From the IMG/VR virus record IMGVR_UViG_3300032245_000985, positions 1 through 44,316 of that record: 44,316 nucleotides of DNA. One strand, written 5' to 3'. Every line of letters starts with the position of its first letter. The first letter of the stretch is position 1. The notes beneath the pieces are model-generated. The model was not told the DNA's origin and made no database searches. It saw nothing but the letters and a program-made list of their open reading frames with translations. Below are positions 1-7,771 of this stretch, in pieces. The DNA is from a virus. Made by a program: the position numbers and the translations under genes.

Positions 1-1034
1 CGCATTAGAGCTCGATCTTTTTCAAAGAATTTTCTATATTCTTCCCAAGTGGTTGAAGCAATCACTTTAATATTGCCTTTGGTTAATACTGGTTTCATCA
101 TATTGGCTAAATCCATACCACCCTGTCCTGTAGATCCAGCACCCACCATCATGTGTGCTTCATCTATGAACAATATAGCATTGCCTTTTTGATCCAGTGC
201 ATTTAATACTAATTTTAGCCGCTCTTCAAAGTCCCCTCGGAATTTAGAGCCTGCAATCATACTAGCAACATCTAAACTATAAACCACATTGCCTTTTAAA
301 TATTCTGGCACGTCGTCTTTGTTTTTAGCAATTCTTCTTGCCAATCCTTCTACTATGGCAGTTTTACCCACTCCTGGATCACCCACTATTAATACATTGT
401 TTTTATTTCTACGAGCTAGAATCTGTTTTAATACTTCTAAATCTTCATCTCTGCCTATTACAGGATCTATTTTTTTATCAAAATATTTCTGATTTAAATT
501 CTCACAATAATTCTTTAATACTTTATCTGCTTGGTTGGGTCTTAATTTTTGTTCAGGATTAACACTGGTACTACCACCCATGGCAGCTTCTTCTAGTATG
601 CTCTCCGCAGAGATCATGTCATTTAGATCATCTTTATTAACTTTATGTGTTTTTAAAAAGAAAGCACCATAACTTTTCTTTTCAGCAAATATACTTAATA
701 ATACATCTATAGACGTAACACTCTGTCTGCCTTGGAATAGAGCTTGTGTAAATGCTCGGTTCATTAGTCGTTCCAGTGATGCTGTTTTTCTTGGTGCTAC
801 AGGATTTGTACTTTTGCTTACGATATCAGCACATTTGGTATCTAAATAATTCTCTATGTCCAATATCATGGCACCCACATTTGTTTTCAATTCTTGTAAT
901 ACGGTGCCTACTTCTTGGTCTTTGATTAGAGCTAATAATAAATGCTCTATGGTTACGTATTCATGTCGACGTTTTTCAGCTTCTTTGACTGCGTTCTCAA
1001 AAATATTTTCTAGTGATTCGTTTGCTTCTAACAT
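1..1034 (-). CDS. clpA: ClpA-like AAA+ unfoldase, N-terminal part (runs off left edge)
   Basis: 344 codons are open from an ATG at 1034 to the window edge, so the C-terminal half is missing here. Residues 1-150 match the double Clp_N repeat that docks adaptors such as ClpS. The first AAA+ module follows, with Walker A GDPGVGKT (218-225), Walker B ILFIDEAH (287-294) and a sensor-type IASTTWEEY stretch before FEKDRAL. The order and spacing match ClpA rather than ClpB, which carries a long coiled-coil insert after this point. In bacteria ClpA unfolds proteins for ClpP. A phage copy could redirect host ClpP or act as a stand-alone unfoldase. Its ATG overlaps the deformylase stop by one base (TAATG), so the two are translationally coupled and sit downstream of dnaJ. 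The ClpP-binding loop lies outside the window. Confidence 0.9.
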   Translation of the reverse strand, partial: MLEANESLENIFENAVKEAEKRRHEYVTIEHLLLALIKDQEVGTVLQELKTNVGAMILDIENYLDTKCADIVSKSTNPVAPRKTASLERLMNRAFTQALFQGRQSVTSIDVLLSIFAEKKSYGAFFLKTHKVNKDDLNDMISAESILEEAAMGGSTSVNPEQKLRPNQADKVLKNYCENLNQKYFDKKIDPVIGRDEDLEVLKQILARRNKNNVLIVGDPGVGKTAIVEGLARRIAKNKDDVPEYLKGNVVYSLDVASMIAGSKFRGDFEERLKLVLNALDQKGNAILFIDEAHMMVGAGSTGQGGMDLANMMKPVLTKGNIKVIASTTWEEYRKFFEKDRALM

Positions 1035-1504
1035 TATCTGTTCGCTTTCTTATTAAACGTAATACCGTTTAGATGATCTAACTCGTGTTGAAAACATCTT
1101 GCTTCTAAACCTTCTAATCGTGACAACAAAAATTCTCCTTTATTATTTTGATATCTGACCATTATTATTTTAGGCCTGCTTACTTGTAACAGCAGTCCCG
1201 GAAAGCTCAGACATCCTTCCTGTGCTAATTCTTGCTCTTCATCTGCATTAACTAGTACTGGATTATAAATTATAGCAGGTTTTTTAAATACGTCAAATGA
1301 CTCATGGCCTATTGCAAAGAATCTTTTGGTAATGCCTATTTGGTTAGCAGCAAGACCTAATCCTTTGCTGTGTATCATGAGATGTATCATGTCATGCTCA
1401 AACATTTCTAGATCACGATATCTCATGGGTATTTCATCGAATCGAAATTCTGTGCTGACAGTATATAATGTATGGTATGGATGAACCATTATGCTCATAT
1501 TCAT
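1034..1504 (-). CDS. def: Peptide deformylase
   Basis: It removes the N-formyl group from nascent proteins. All three metal/catalytic motifs are present: GLGLAANQIG (motif 1), EGCLSFPG (metal Cys) and QHELDHLNG (HExxH-type metal histidines and catalytic Glu). At about 156 aa it is short, ending soon after motif 3 as phage deformylases do. I chose the ATG at 1504 because an AGGA lies 8 bases upstream; the frame is open further to a TTG at 1519 that overlaps dnaJ. It is packed between dnaJ and clpA in one minus-strand unit. Phage-encoded deformylases are known from marine T4-like cyanophages. Confidence 0.93.
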   Translation of the reverse strand: MNMSIMVHPYHTLYTVSTEFRFDEIPMRYRDLEMFEHDMIHLMIHSKGLGLAANQIGITKRFFAIGHESFDVFKKPAIIYNPVLVNADEEQELAQEGCLSFPGLLLQVSRPKIIMVRYQNNKGEFLLSRLEGLEARCFQHELDHLNGITFNKKANR

Positions 1505-1505
1505 A

Positions 1506-2345
1506 TTATAGATCCTCAATCTTCTCTAAATCTTTTGCACTCAGTTGAGGTATTAATATATTAATCTTAATATACATGTTACCTTTAATATTTAATGTAT
1601 CATGCACAGGCATGCCTTGACCTTTTAATACTATTGTGTTGCCTGGCTGTGTGCCTGCAGGTACTTTAACATTTAAAGTTCGATCGTCTAGTGTGAGTAT
1701 TTTAAATTCTGTGCCTCGAATAGCGTCAAAACAACTTATAGTTTTATCACTGAAAAGATCGTTGCCTTTGCGAGTATAGCCATCTGAGTCCAACACAGTT
1801 ACAGTGCATAACAAATCTCCACGTTCTAAATTAGCATCAGTATCATCACCTAGTCCTTTGTATTTGAACACAGCACCATTCTGTACTCCGGCTGGTATTT
1901 TTAAATTTACAATTTCATCTCTGCCTGAAGGTAGTCTCACACTGATAGTTTTTTCTGTGGCTTGATATACTTCTTTTATAGATAGAGTTATTCTAATGTT
2001 TACTGATTGATTAGTTCGCGGTCGTGTTCTATATACTCTTGTTTGTCCTCTACCGGGCCCAAATCCAAAACCTGAGAAAAAATCTTGAAATATATCTTCG
2101 CTAAAGAAATCATTGCCTTGCTGATTGAAACCCGAACCTCGTGTTCCATAACGCCTCATGGCGTCGTACTCTTGTCTCTTCTCTGTATTTTTTAGAGTGT
2201 CATAGGCTTCATTGATCTCTTTAAATTTATTTTCATCTCCGCCTTGATCAGGATGATACTTTTTAGCCAATACTTTAAATGCGTTCTTTATTTCTTTCTC
2301 AGAAGCAGTTTCGGCCACACCTAGAGTGTCGTAAAAATTCTTCAT
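1506..2345 (-). CDS. dnaJ: DnaJ/CbpA-type J-domain co-chaperone
   Basis: 279 aa. The J domain occupies about 1-65, with HPD at 31-33 (context KKYHPDQGG), which stimulates the DnaK ATPase. A Gly/Phe-rich linker spans about 70-105, followed by two beta-rich C-terminal substrate-binding domains (for example VNLKIPAGVQNGAVFKYKG and LNVKVPAGTQPGNTIVLKG). The CxxCxGxG zinc fingers of class A DnaJ are absent, so this is a class B/CbpA-like protein. It heads a run dnaJ-def-clpA with almost no spacing and probably recruits host DnaK during infection. No phage dnaK is in the window. Confidence 0.93.
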   Translation of the reverse strand: MKNFYDTLGVAETASEKEIKNAFKVLAKKYHPDQGGDENKFKEINEAYDTLKNTEKRQEYDAMRRYGTRGSGFNQQGNDFFSEDIFQDFFSGFGFGPGRGQTRVYRTRPRTNQSVNIRITLSIKEVYQATEKTISVRLPSGRDEIVNLKIPAGVQNGAVFKYKGLGDDTDANLERGDLLCTVTVLDSDGYTRKGNDLFSDKTISCFDAIRGTEFKILTLDDRTLNVKVPAGTQPGNTIVLKGQGMPVHDTLNIKGNMYIKINILIPQLSAKDLEKIEDL

Positions 2346-2391
2346 TTGTATAAGTTTACTATAGATCTAGTATCTGTCAATGCTTTGGTAA

Positions 2392-2703
2392 TTATAGAGC
2401 TGGATCTTCAGTCTTGGCAGGTTTGCTGATACCATTACCATTAGTAGAAGCAATCTTTTCTTGTGATCTACCATATGCTGACAATCCTAACACTGCTCCC
2501 ATTGCAATGTGGAAGAAACCAGCACCTTGTAAAGTCAATGGTTGCCACTGCGTGAATAAAATATTTTTTAAATAAGTGGCCTGAGCTAGATTCCATAATA
2601 TAGGAAATATTACAAAATCAAAAGCACAGATTCCCATGTATAACCAACCCATAGCTGGTCTCCATTTATTCTGCATCCAATCTTCTTTTCTAGGTTCACT
2701 CAT
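2392..2703 (-). CDS. Predicted holin (GTA/3TM-holin-like membrane protein)
   Basis: 103 aa. An N-terminal amphipathic stretch with NKWRPAMGWLYMGICAFDF leads into two clear hydrophobic segments (about 18-40 and 60-80), and a short polar tail ends the protein. The NKWRP...GW start and the FHIAMGAVLG helix recall the 3TM holin family found in gene-transfer agents and marine T4-like phages. It would permeabilise the inner membrane at lysis. It lies one base from the next upstream small membrane protein and just below the spanin pair, which supports a lysis role. No endolysin is visible beside it. Confidence 0.65.
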   Translation of the reverse strand: MSEPRKEDWMQNKWRPAMGWLYMGICAFDFVIFPILWNLAQATYLKNILFTQWQPLTLQGAGFFHIAMGAVLGLSAYGRSQEKIASTNGNGISKPAKTEDPAL

Positions 2704-2704
2704 C

Positions 2705-2980
2705 TTATTTCTCCAATCTTTTAATTCTTGTTTCTAATTCGTCTATCTTTTTAGCCACGCCAGGATTACTTTTCTTCCAGGCATCTGGATCTTGGTTTAA
2801 CCAAGTCCAACCATATCTGTCTCTTAAGAAATCAATTGATTTGTCCCACTTGCTGTATACCCATAAACCAATGCGAGTGTCCTTCATATAAGCAAGGAAC
2901 ATTGCACCAAATATAGATCCAGCAATACCTGTGTAAATCCACAGACGATCACCGGCCATTCTTTCAATCATTTCCCACAT
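2705..2980 (-). CDS. Small membrane protein with C-terminal coiled coil, lysis region
   Basis: 91 aa. It has one hydrophobic segment (about 13-32, WIYTGIAGSIFGAMFLAYM) and a charged C-terminal heptad-like stretch (VAKKIDELETRIKRLEK). I do not recognise the family. Its stop is separated from the holin ATG by one base, and a late-promoter-like AATAAATA box (2993-3000) precedes it. It could be an antiholin or another lysis accessory; that is inference from position only. Confidence 0.7.
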   Translation of the reverse strand: MWEMIERMAGDRLWIYTGIAGSIFGAMFLAYMKDTRIGLWVYSKWDKSIDFLRDRYGWTWLNQDPDAWKKSNPGVAKKIDELETRIKRLEK

Positions 2981-2992
2981 AATATCTATGTG

Positions 2993-3000
2993 TATTTATT
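2993..3000 (-). promoter_or_regulatory. T4-late-like promoter box (AATAAATA)
   Basis: AATAAATA on the minus strand, 12 bases before the ATG at 2980 and overlapping the stop of the preceding gene. It fits a late promoter for the small membrane protein and holin genes. Confidence 0.45.
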
Positions 3001-3370
3001 TCTCTTTGAGGATATATTTGATAGGGTACTCAGCTTTTACTTTGACTCTTTTGCCCGATTCGCTGTCTCTATACTGTATAAGATTAGGGGCTAATTCAAC
3101 AAAATCATCCACATGCACAGTGGTCAATACACCATCGTGCCAATAGGTTAATTCTGAAGGAATTTTTTTAAACATATCTGCCACGTGATGATAAACCCAT
3201 GCCACACAAGACCATCCGCTTTTTAAACTAATTTTTGAGTAACGATATAGAATACAAGCAATGATTTTAGAGTATACGTAACCGCGTCCGGAATAAAGTT
3301 TAACACAGGGCCATACGTTCTTCAATAAAGAAACAACGGCGTTAATTATTTGTTTTAGTCGTTCCTTCAT
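2996..3370 (-). CDS. Unknown 124-aa protein in lysis region
   Basis: No family recognised. The N-terminal half is rich in hydrophobic and aromatic residues with scattered Cys (WPCVKLYSGRGYVYSK, GWSCVAWVYHHV) and looks membrane-associated. The C-terminal half is soluble and beta-prone (ELTYWHDGVLTTVHVDDF). The gene overlaps the o-spanin-like gene by 29 bases. A later Met at about residue 67 could be an alternative start and would remove the overlap, leaving a 58-aa soluble protein. Confidence 0.55.
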   Translation of the reverse strand: MKERLKQIINAVVSLLKNVWPCVKLYSGRGYVYSKIIACILYRYSKISLKSGWSCVAWVYHHVADMFKKIPSELTYWHDGVLTTVHVDDFVELAPNLIQYRDSESGKRVKVKAEYPIKYILKEK

Positions 3371-3704
3371 AGTATTCTTTGTAACGGTCCAATATGTCTT
3401 GAGTCTGTTTTAGTGTGCTGCGAATCTGTGCAAAATTTTTAGCCAACAACTCATAATCTTCATCACTCAACCCAAACAGCACAGGATCTAATCCTTCTGC
3501 TTGCATCTTAGCGAAAACTTCTTTAGCATTGTTGCTGGTTATTACAATCCATCTTAACTTCTCCATCTCTTCCAGTGTGGGAGTCTTAAGATTTAATTTC
3601 TCTCGAGATTTTTCCATAGTAAAAATGCTCACAGTCTTCTCAGGCAGTAAACCACAACTGGTTAAAAAACAACTCAATACTATAACGGAAATTATTTTAA
3701 TCAT
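3342..3704 (-). CDS. Rz1-like outer-membrane lipoprotein (o-spanin)
   Basis: 120 aa. The N-terminus is a lipoprotein signal (MIKIISVIVLSCFLTSC) with lipobox LTSC, so the mature protein begins at Cys17 and should be anchored in a membrane. The rest is mostly helical, ending in a helix before KEYYEGTTKTNN. The gene overlaps the 3' end of the i-spanin-like gene by 8 bases, the classical Rz/Rz1 arrangement. Together they would span the periplasm and fuse the two membranes at the end of lysis. It is longer than lambda Rz1, so the assignment rests on lipobox plus context. Confidence 0.72.
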   Translation of the reverse strand: MIKIISVIVLSCFLTSCGLLPEKTVSIFTMEKSREKLNLKTPTLEEMEKLRWIVITSNNAKEVFAKMQAEGLDPVLFGLSDEDYELLAKNFAQIRSTLKQTQDILDRYKEYYEGTTKTNN

Positions 3705-4182
3705 TGTGTGGTATATATTTTGGGTTAGCTATAGCTGGACACTCGGAATTAATCTCTGATTTTTTAGTGGCATTTTTTTCTGCTTCTGTGAGTTTAGCCC
3801 CACCTGCAATTTCCACACATCTCAGTGCTTTGTCTGATGCTTTGTTGATAATTCTTTCCATAGCTTCAGGTCTTTCCATTGCTGTCTTGCCTAAATCACG
3901 TGTGCCTTTGTTGAATCTTTTGTCTAAATCATCGATATCTTTTTTAAGATTACCCACTAGTTTGTTTACTTCTTGATTGGCTTTTAGAATGGCTTCGTAG
4001 TCTTTTTTCTGCTGCTCAATGTATTTGGTCTGTTGCTCTAGAGCCATTTCCATTTTGACTTGATTGCCTTTTAATATGGCGTTGTCGCCTCTCAGCTTCA
4101 GCACATAAGCGCCTGCTCCTGATACTGCTAAAACCATGATGATGGTGAAAACCATCTTAACTGAACCAAATAATCCAAACAT
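3697..4182 (-). CDS. Rz-like inner-membrane spanin (i-spanin)
   Basis: 161 aa. A single N-terminal transmembrane segment (about 10-28) is followed by a long coiled coil (about 40-100, LEQQTKYIEQQKKDYEAI and onward), then a periplasmic tail with two Cys (about 122 and 148). This is the topology of an Rz-type i-spanin. The 3' end overlaps the lipoprotein gene downstream, its presumed o-spanin partner. The start ATG at 4182 is preceded by an AT-rich stretch without a strong Shine-Dalgarno sequence. Confidence 0.75.
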   Translation of the reverse strand: MFGLFGSVKMVFTIIMVLAVSGAGAYVLKLRGDNAILKGNQVKMEMALEQQTKYIEQQKKDYEAILKANQEVNKLVGNLKKDIDDLDKRFNKGTRDLGKTAMERPEAMERIINKASDKALRCVEIAGGAKLTEAEKNATKKSEINSECPAIANPKYIPHND

Positions 4183-4191
4183 AATATTATA

Positions 4192-4932
4192 TTACCACTT
4201 ATATTTACTTACCAGAGCTGACTGGTTGCCTTTAGAGAATATGAATTGATTCTCATAGGTCTTTGTGATATTGTACGGGCCGAAGTATTTCGTTAAAAAC
4301 AGACACTCTGACATACTTTCAGCATCTATTTTAAATGCTCGAGTTTCTTTTAGTATTTGCTGAGTAGAACCATACTCGTGTAATTCAAATCGTAATTCTT
4401 CACGACTTCCTTTTTTAGTAACAGAAATAATATTGTTGTCTAATTTAAATTCTAATAATTGAAACTTGTCAAAGAAATTGTGTATTTCACCTAATTTTAA
4501 TCCTGTTATTTTTTGGTCATATGCTTCTGGGGTATTAGGAATCATGTTGGCTAAATTTTCTCGATTGGCTTCAAATAATATTTCATTTTTATGATAGGTA
4601 AATTCAAAATTTTTAATATTAGTTAATTTTTTAAGATCATCTAGAAACTCTCCAATATATCTATCTAGACCTTCTTCTCGAGGTAATTCTATAAAAACTC
4701 TGTGTTTGCCATCGGTCATAGTACCTGGTGTGGCATCTGCATCTAATACTTTTTTATAACCTTTTTCAGCAAAACTTTCTAAATCTTTAGCACCAGCGGC
4801 TCCTGAACAAACAAAAGCAAGAACACAGATGTTTCTGTCTTCACCCATTTTGCTCTTGTATTGATCCACAGTGAAACGTTTCTCTACTATACCGTCGAGA
4901 TCACCTGCCTTTAATCCTTCATTAACTTGCAT
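4192..4932 (-). CDS. Conserved phage protein, unknown function
   Basis: 246 aa, soluble, no signal peptide or membrane segment. The N-terminal half contains ICVLAFVCSGAAGAKDLE and a run resembling a small alpha/beta domain (KHRVFIELPR). The C-terminal half repeats beta-prone segments (FKLDNNIISVTKKG). It reads like proteins carried next to structural genes of marine T4-like phages, but I cannot name it. It overlaps the upstream gene by 11 bases and is probably co-translated with it. Confidence 0.75.
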   Translation of the reverse strand: MQVNEGLKAGDLDGIVEKRFTVDQYKSKMGEDRNICVLAFVCSGAAGAKDLESFAEKGYKKVLDADATPGTMTDGKHRVFIELPREEGLDRYIGEFLDDLKKLTNIKNFEFTYHKNEILFEANRENLANMIPNTPEAYDQKITGLKLGEIHNFFDKFQLLEFKLDNNIISVTKKGSREELRFELHEYGSTQQILKETRAFKIDAESMSECLFLTKYFGPYNITKTYENQFIFSKGNQSALVSKYKW

Positions 4933-5389
4933 TGGCTGCGTCCTGTGCTGCTTGATAATCCACTGTGGTTTCTATGTCTTGACCGTTTTTAAAATTGCCG
5001 ATTAATTCTTTTGGCATGCGAATATTAACCACCCATATTGGATGACCATCTATTCTGCCTTTGGTTGTGCCTGGTCTGTAATCTTCTGGTCCTTTGATAG
5101 GTCTTGGTTTGAATAGAGTATCTTTTTGATAGGTTACTTTGCAACCTCTGTCAGTTAATCTTTTGCCACCTTGTGGATCTGGCATTTTGTCCAGTGGCCA
5201 CATGAATGAACACTCTACAAAATGTCTTTGATCATTGGGTCCTGATAATAATTCGCCTTCGTCCCAATTTTTAAACACATATACATCTAACTCATCTACA
5301 ACTCGTTCAAAATCCTTTAATACACCCAAAGATGGACTCAAAGAATAAAGGTCTTGTACGTTGCGGATTATATCTAGTACGTCATGCAT
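4922..5389 (-). CDS. Conserved T4-like phage protein, unknown function
   Basis: 155 aa, soluble. Recognisable stretches are DFERVVDELDVYVFKNWDEG, FMWPLDKMPDPQGGKR, GCKVTYQKD and IWVVNIRMPKELI. I recall similar proteins in marine T4-like phages annotated as virion-associated or hypothetical; no enzymatic motif is visible. A CATAAATA late-promoter-like box (5397-5404) ends 7 bases before its ATG. It is the first gene of the minus-strand run 5389 to 1, divergent from phoH. Confidence 0.78.
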   Translation of the reverse strand: MHDVLDIIRNVQDLYSLSPSLGVLKDFERVVDELDVYVFKNWDEGELLSGPNDQRHFVECSFMWPLDKMPDPQGGKRLTDRGCKVTYQKDTLFKPRPIKGPEDYRPGTTKGRIDGHPIWVVNIRMPKELIGNFKNGQDIETTVDYQAAQDAANAS

Positions 5390-5396
5390 GGTTGTG

Positions 5397-5404
5397 TATT
5401 TATG
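5397..5404 (-). promoter_or_regulatory. T4-late-like promoter box (CATAAATA)
   Basis: CATAAATA on the minus strand, 7 bases before the ATG at 5389. It fits the T4 late consensus TATAAATA at 7 of 8 positions and would place transcription start at or next to the start codon. Confidence 0.5.
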
Positions 5405-5471
5405 CTAGATTTCTAAGTTATAATTTATGCTTATATATCTCTTGTGGTAAAGTGGTAAGTAATTTTATACA

Positions 5472-6185
5472 ATGTCTCGTAAACACAGACGTCAAAAACA
5501 ACAATCAAACATCGTTAACTTTATGAATTATCTTGCCGAAAAAAAACAAGCGGCTAGACCTACCGCTAGAACGCCGGGTCAGCAGGAGTATTTGAACATA
5601 TTAAACAACTACCAATACAAGATTGTAGTGGCATTAGGACCAGCCGGAACAGGCAAAACCATGCTGGCTACAGAGCGTGCTATAGAGCGATTACAAAAAG
5701 GTGAAATCGATAAAGTGGTTGTAACTCGTCCTGCCAGCTCGGTGGATGAAGAAATAGGATTTTTACCCGGTGATATTAATCGTAAAATGGAACCGTGGAT
5801 GAAACCTATACTGGATGTTTTTGAGAGTCATTACTTGCCACCCACAGTGGATGAGATGATGAAACGTGGCACTATAGAAATTGCACCACTGGCATTCATG
5901 CGAGGAAGAACATTTAAAGATGCATTTATTATTGGAGATGAGATGCAGAATTCTACTCCATCGCAGATGAAGATGTTAATGACTCGTTTAGGCCGAGGAT
6001 CACAAATGGTTATCACAGGAGATACTCGTCAATCAGACCGAATGGTAGGCAATGGATTGGTAGATTTTAAAAGGCAATATGAGAACTATTTTAATGCTGA
6101 ATACGTTAAATTTATAGAATTAGGCAAAGCGGATATACAGAGACATCCTGCTGTGTCGGAAGTGTTAGGAATTTACGGAGAATAA
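5472..6185 (+). CDS. phoH: PhoH-like P-loop ATPase
   Basis: 237 aa. It has Walker A GPAGTGKT (about 56-63), a DExx-like Walker B in AFIIGDEMQN, and the PhoH signatures VVTRPASSVDEEIGFLPG, PLAFMRGRTFKDAF and MVITGDTRQSD. PhoH family proteins are widespread in marine phages; their role (RNA-linked ATPase, phosphate stress) is unsettled. It is the only gene here on the plus strand, divergent from 5389 and converging on 6186 with no spacer. A TATAAT hexamer lies at 5419-5424 in the divergent gap, but I see no convincing -35 box and no Shine-Dalgarno sequence. Confidence 0.95.
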   Translation: MSRKHRRQKQQSNIVNFMNYLAEKKQAARPTARTPGQQEYLNILNNYQYKIVVALGPAGTGKTMLATERAIERLQKGEIDKVVVTRPASSVDEEIGFLPGDINRKMEPWMKPILDVFESHYLPPTVDEMMKRGTIEIAPLAFMRGRTFKDAFIIGDEMQNSTPSQMKMLMTRLGRGSQMVITGDTRQSDRMVGNGLVDFKRQYENYFNAEYVKFIELGKADIQRHPAVSEVLGIYGE

Positions 6186-6449
6186 TTACTTTAAGAATTC
6201 GTCAATGGCATCTGCATACCATTGTCTATAATGTTTGTATAGAGCGTCAAAAGGAAAATCGTTTGGCACATTGGGTAGATCCACTTTAATAACTGTTTGT
6301 TCAACTAAATCTAATACTACTTTTGCTTCAGCAATCTTGCCTGCTCCTAATTTTTTCTTACTAAGTTCAACAAACTCATCAAATTTGCCATCAGGTTTGA
6401 TATTGTATTTTACTACAAAATATCTCTTCTTTTCGTGTTTACTTCCCAT
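6186..6449 (-). CDS. Small conserved phage protein beside clamp loader
   Basis: 87 aa, soluble and charged. The pattern KYFVVKYNIKPDGKFDE, then KVVLDLVEQTVIKVDLPNVP, suggests a small alpha/beta protein. In T4 the gene after gp44 is gp62, the small clamp-loader subunit. This protein occupies that slot but is much shorter than T4 gp62 and I cannot align it, so I leave it unnamed. It overlaps the gp44 3' end by 11 bases, and its stop abuts the phoH stop on the other strand. Confidence 0.75.
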   Translation of the reverse strand: MGSKHEKKRYFVVKYNIKPDGKFDEFVELSKKKLGAGKIAEAKVVLDLVEQTVIKVDLPNVPNDFPFDALYKHYRQWYADAIDEFLK

Positions 6450-7368
6450 CGTGTATTCTTGCTAGTTTAATCATCACAGCCGCAAGGTTGATCTCTGGAT
6501 CTGCCACAAATGAGTGATCCACTAATCCTTGTTTGATTGCTAATATAGCTTTGTCCTGTTGCTCGTCGTCTTTGCTGATAAGTTCTAAATTATCATACAA
6601 CCAACGAAATATATCTTCCACTTCTTCGGGTCTGGCTTGTGAACACACCAATTTTCGTGCATCTAATATCTTGCCTTTTTTAAATAGATCCACCATCTCT
6701 AATCTGTAATCTTGTTGACCTTTATCTGCTTTGTCTGGAGCATACAATTTGCCATCTTTGGAATTCATCTGCACCATATTGATACATTTTCTTAAATCTG
6801 GATATGTGGCTTTGACATAAGTGTCCAGTATGTCTAATTCTGGATCCACTTTCTCTTCTATTAATATCTGTGCTACTCTTGCAGTAAATTCATTCTTGTC
6901 TATGGTCTCAATATGAAATCCTTGACATCTGCTGTGCAGAGCTGGAATGACTCTATTGGGATAGTTACAAGTTAATATAAATCTTGCTGATGTGTGGTAT
7001 GTTTCCATTACCCCACGCAGTGCTGCCTGTCCATTGGGAGTGATATAATCTGCTTCATCCAACAGCACATATTTGAAAGCACCAAATGGCATTATCTGTA
7101 CAAAGTTTATAATCTTGTCTCTCACGGTGTCCACAGAATTCTCTCTGGATGCGTTGATTTCTAGTATATCATACGGATCTACATTTAACTCGTGGAATAG
7201 TATCTTAGCTAATGTGGTTTTGCCCACACCTGGTGCACCTGAAAATAATAAGTGAGGTATTGCTCCGCTTTTGATCCAGCCTTGTATTTGTTCTCGCTGA
7301 CGCTGATCGCGAACCACATAATCTTTTAAAGTATTGGGTCTATACTTCTCTGTCCATAATTCTTTCAT
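6439..7368 (-). CDS. 44: Sliding-clamp loader large subunit (T4 gp44/RFC-like)
   Basis: 309 aa AAA+ ATPase of the RFC family that opens and loads the DNA-polymerase sliding clamp. It shows the N-terminal LWTEKYRP motif (RFC box II), Walker A GAPGVGKT (45-52), Walker B VLLDEADY (101-108), sensor 1 TCNY around 133-136, and the SRC motif (146-148) carrying the trans-acting arginine finger. The C-terminal collar helices follow. Its ATG overlaps the stop of the 58-aa gene upstream by the ATGA pattern. This is the strongest sign of T4-type replication machinery in the window; the clamp (gp45) and polymerase (gp43) lie outside. Confidence 0.95.
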   Translation of the reverse strand: MKELWTEKYRPNTLKDYVVRDQRQREQIQGWIKSGAIPHLLFSGAPGVGKTTLAKILFHELNVDPYDILEINASRENSVDTVRDKIINFVQIMPFGAFKYVLLDEADYITPNGQAALRGVMETYHTSARFILTCNYPNRVIPALHSRCQGFHIETIDKNEFTARVAQILIEEKVDPELDILDTYVKATYPDLRKCINMVQMNSKDGKLYAPDKADKGQQDYRLEMVDLFKKGKILDARKLVCSQARPEEVEDIFRWLYDNLELISKDDEQQDKAILAIKQGLVDHSFVADPEINLAAVMIKLARIHDGK

Positions 7369-7541
7369 ACTACCTCTTCAATGATACCGAGTATTTCTGC
7401 AATTATAAAAGCAACACCTGCAATGTTTAATAATGTACTACCTGTTAAACATAAACTTAAACCTGCAATTAATCTTACACCACTTTTGATCAGTGATACT
7501 CTAAAATGTCCCAGTCTATGATCCTTGTCTTGAATTTTCAT
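7365..7541 (-). CDS. 58-aa membrane protein between gp44 and upstream gene
   Basis: A 58-codon frame with ATG at 7539-7541 and TGA at 7365-7367. It begins MKIQDKDHRLGHFRVSLIKS and then has one long hydrophobic stretch (about 22-54) that could form one or two membrane helices. Both ends are four-base ATGA overlaps with neighbours (the 64-aa gene upstream, gp44 downstream), which strongly supports it being real. Function unknown. Confidence 0.75.
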   Translation of the reverse strand: MKIQDKDHRLGHFRVSLIKSGVRLIAGLSLCLTGSTLLNIAGVAFIIAEILGIIEEVV

Positions 7542-7732
7542 TTCTTTACTTCGGATAGTGGAGTCACAGAGAAGTTGTCAGTGTAATCATTTGCAGAATA
7601 ATGTCTTTGAACTGTTTCTTTGACTAGTACTCCGTCTCTGATTCTATAAGTCACTAACTCTTGTTTAATAACTCCTGTGATATCTCCTTGGAATGCTGCG
7701 TAGAAAGGACCTTGTTTATTTTCTTGTGTCAT
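7538..7732 (-). CDS. Small conserved phage protein, 64 aa
   Basis: Soluble, 64 aa, with GPFYAAFQGDITGVIKQELV and YRIRDGVLVKETVQR. No known function. It heads the run leading through the 58-aa membrane protein into gp44, and its ATG follows a TAATAT -10 box by 5 bases, so the mRNA is probably leaderless. This start makes it the first gene of a likely early replication operon. Confidence 0.72.
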   Translation of the reverse strand: MTQENKQGPFYAAFQGDITGVIKQELVTYRIRDGVLVKETVQRHYSANDYTDNFSVTPLSEVKK

Positions 7733-7737
7733 ATGTT

Positions 7738-7767
7738 ATATTAACACAGATACGGAAAAAAAATCAA
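7738..7767 (-). promoter_or_regulatory. Sigma70-like promoter, leaderless, for the gp44 operon
   Basis: On the minus strand TTGATT (7762-7767), an 18-base spacer, TAATAT (7738-7743), then 5 bases to the ATG at 7732. Confidence 0.55.
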
Positions 7768-7771
7768 CTGA

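Noticed and set aside
2375-2380. TTGACA upstream of dnaJ (minus strand)
   Set aside because: No -10 hexamer at 15-18 bases; the nearest TATAnn is at the wrong spacing.
5425-5471. Sequence with TGGTAAAGTGGTAAG before phoH resembling a tRNA D-arm
   Set aside because: No acceptor, anticodon or T-arm pairing could be found around it; it is only the phoH leader.
6186-6449. Assigning the 87-aa gene next to gp44 as gp62 or RegA
   Set aside because: Position fits but length and sequence do not match either closely enough to name.
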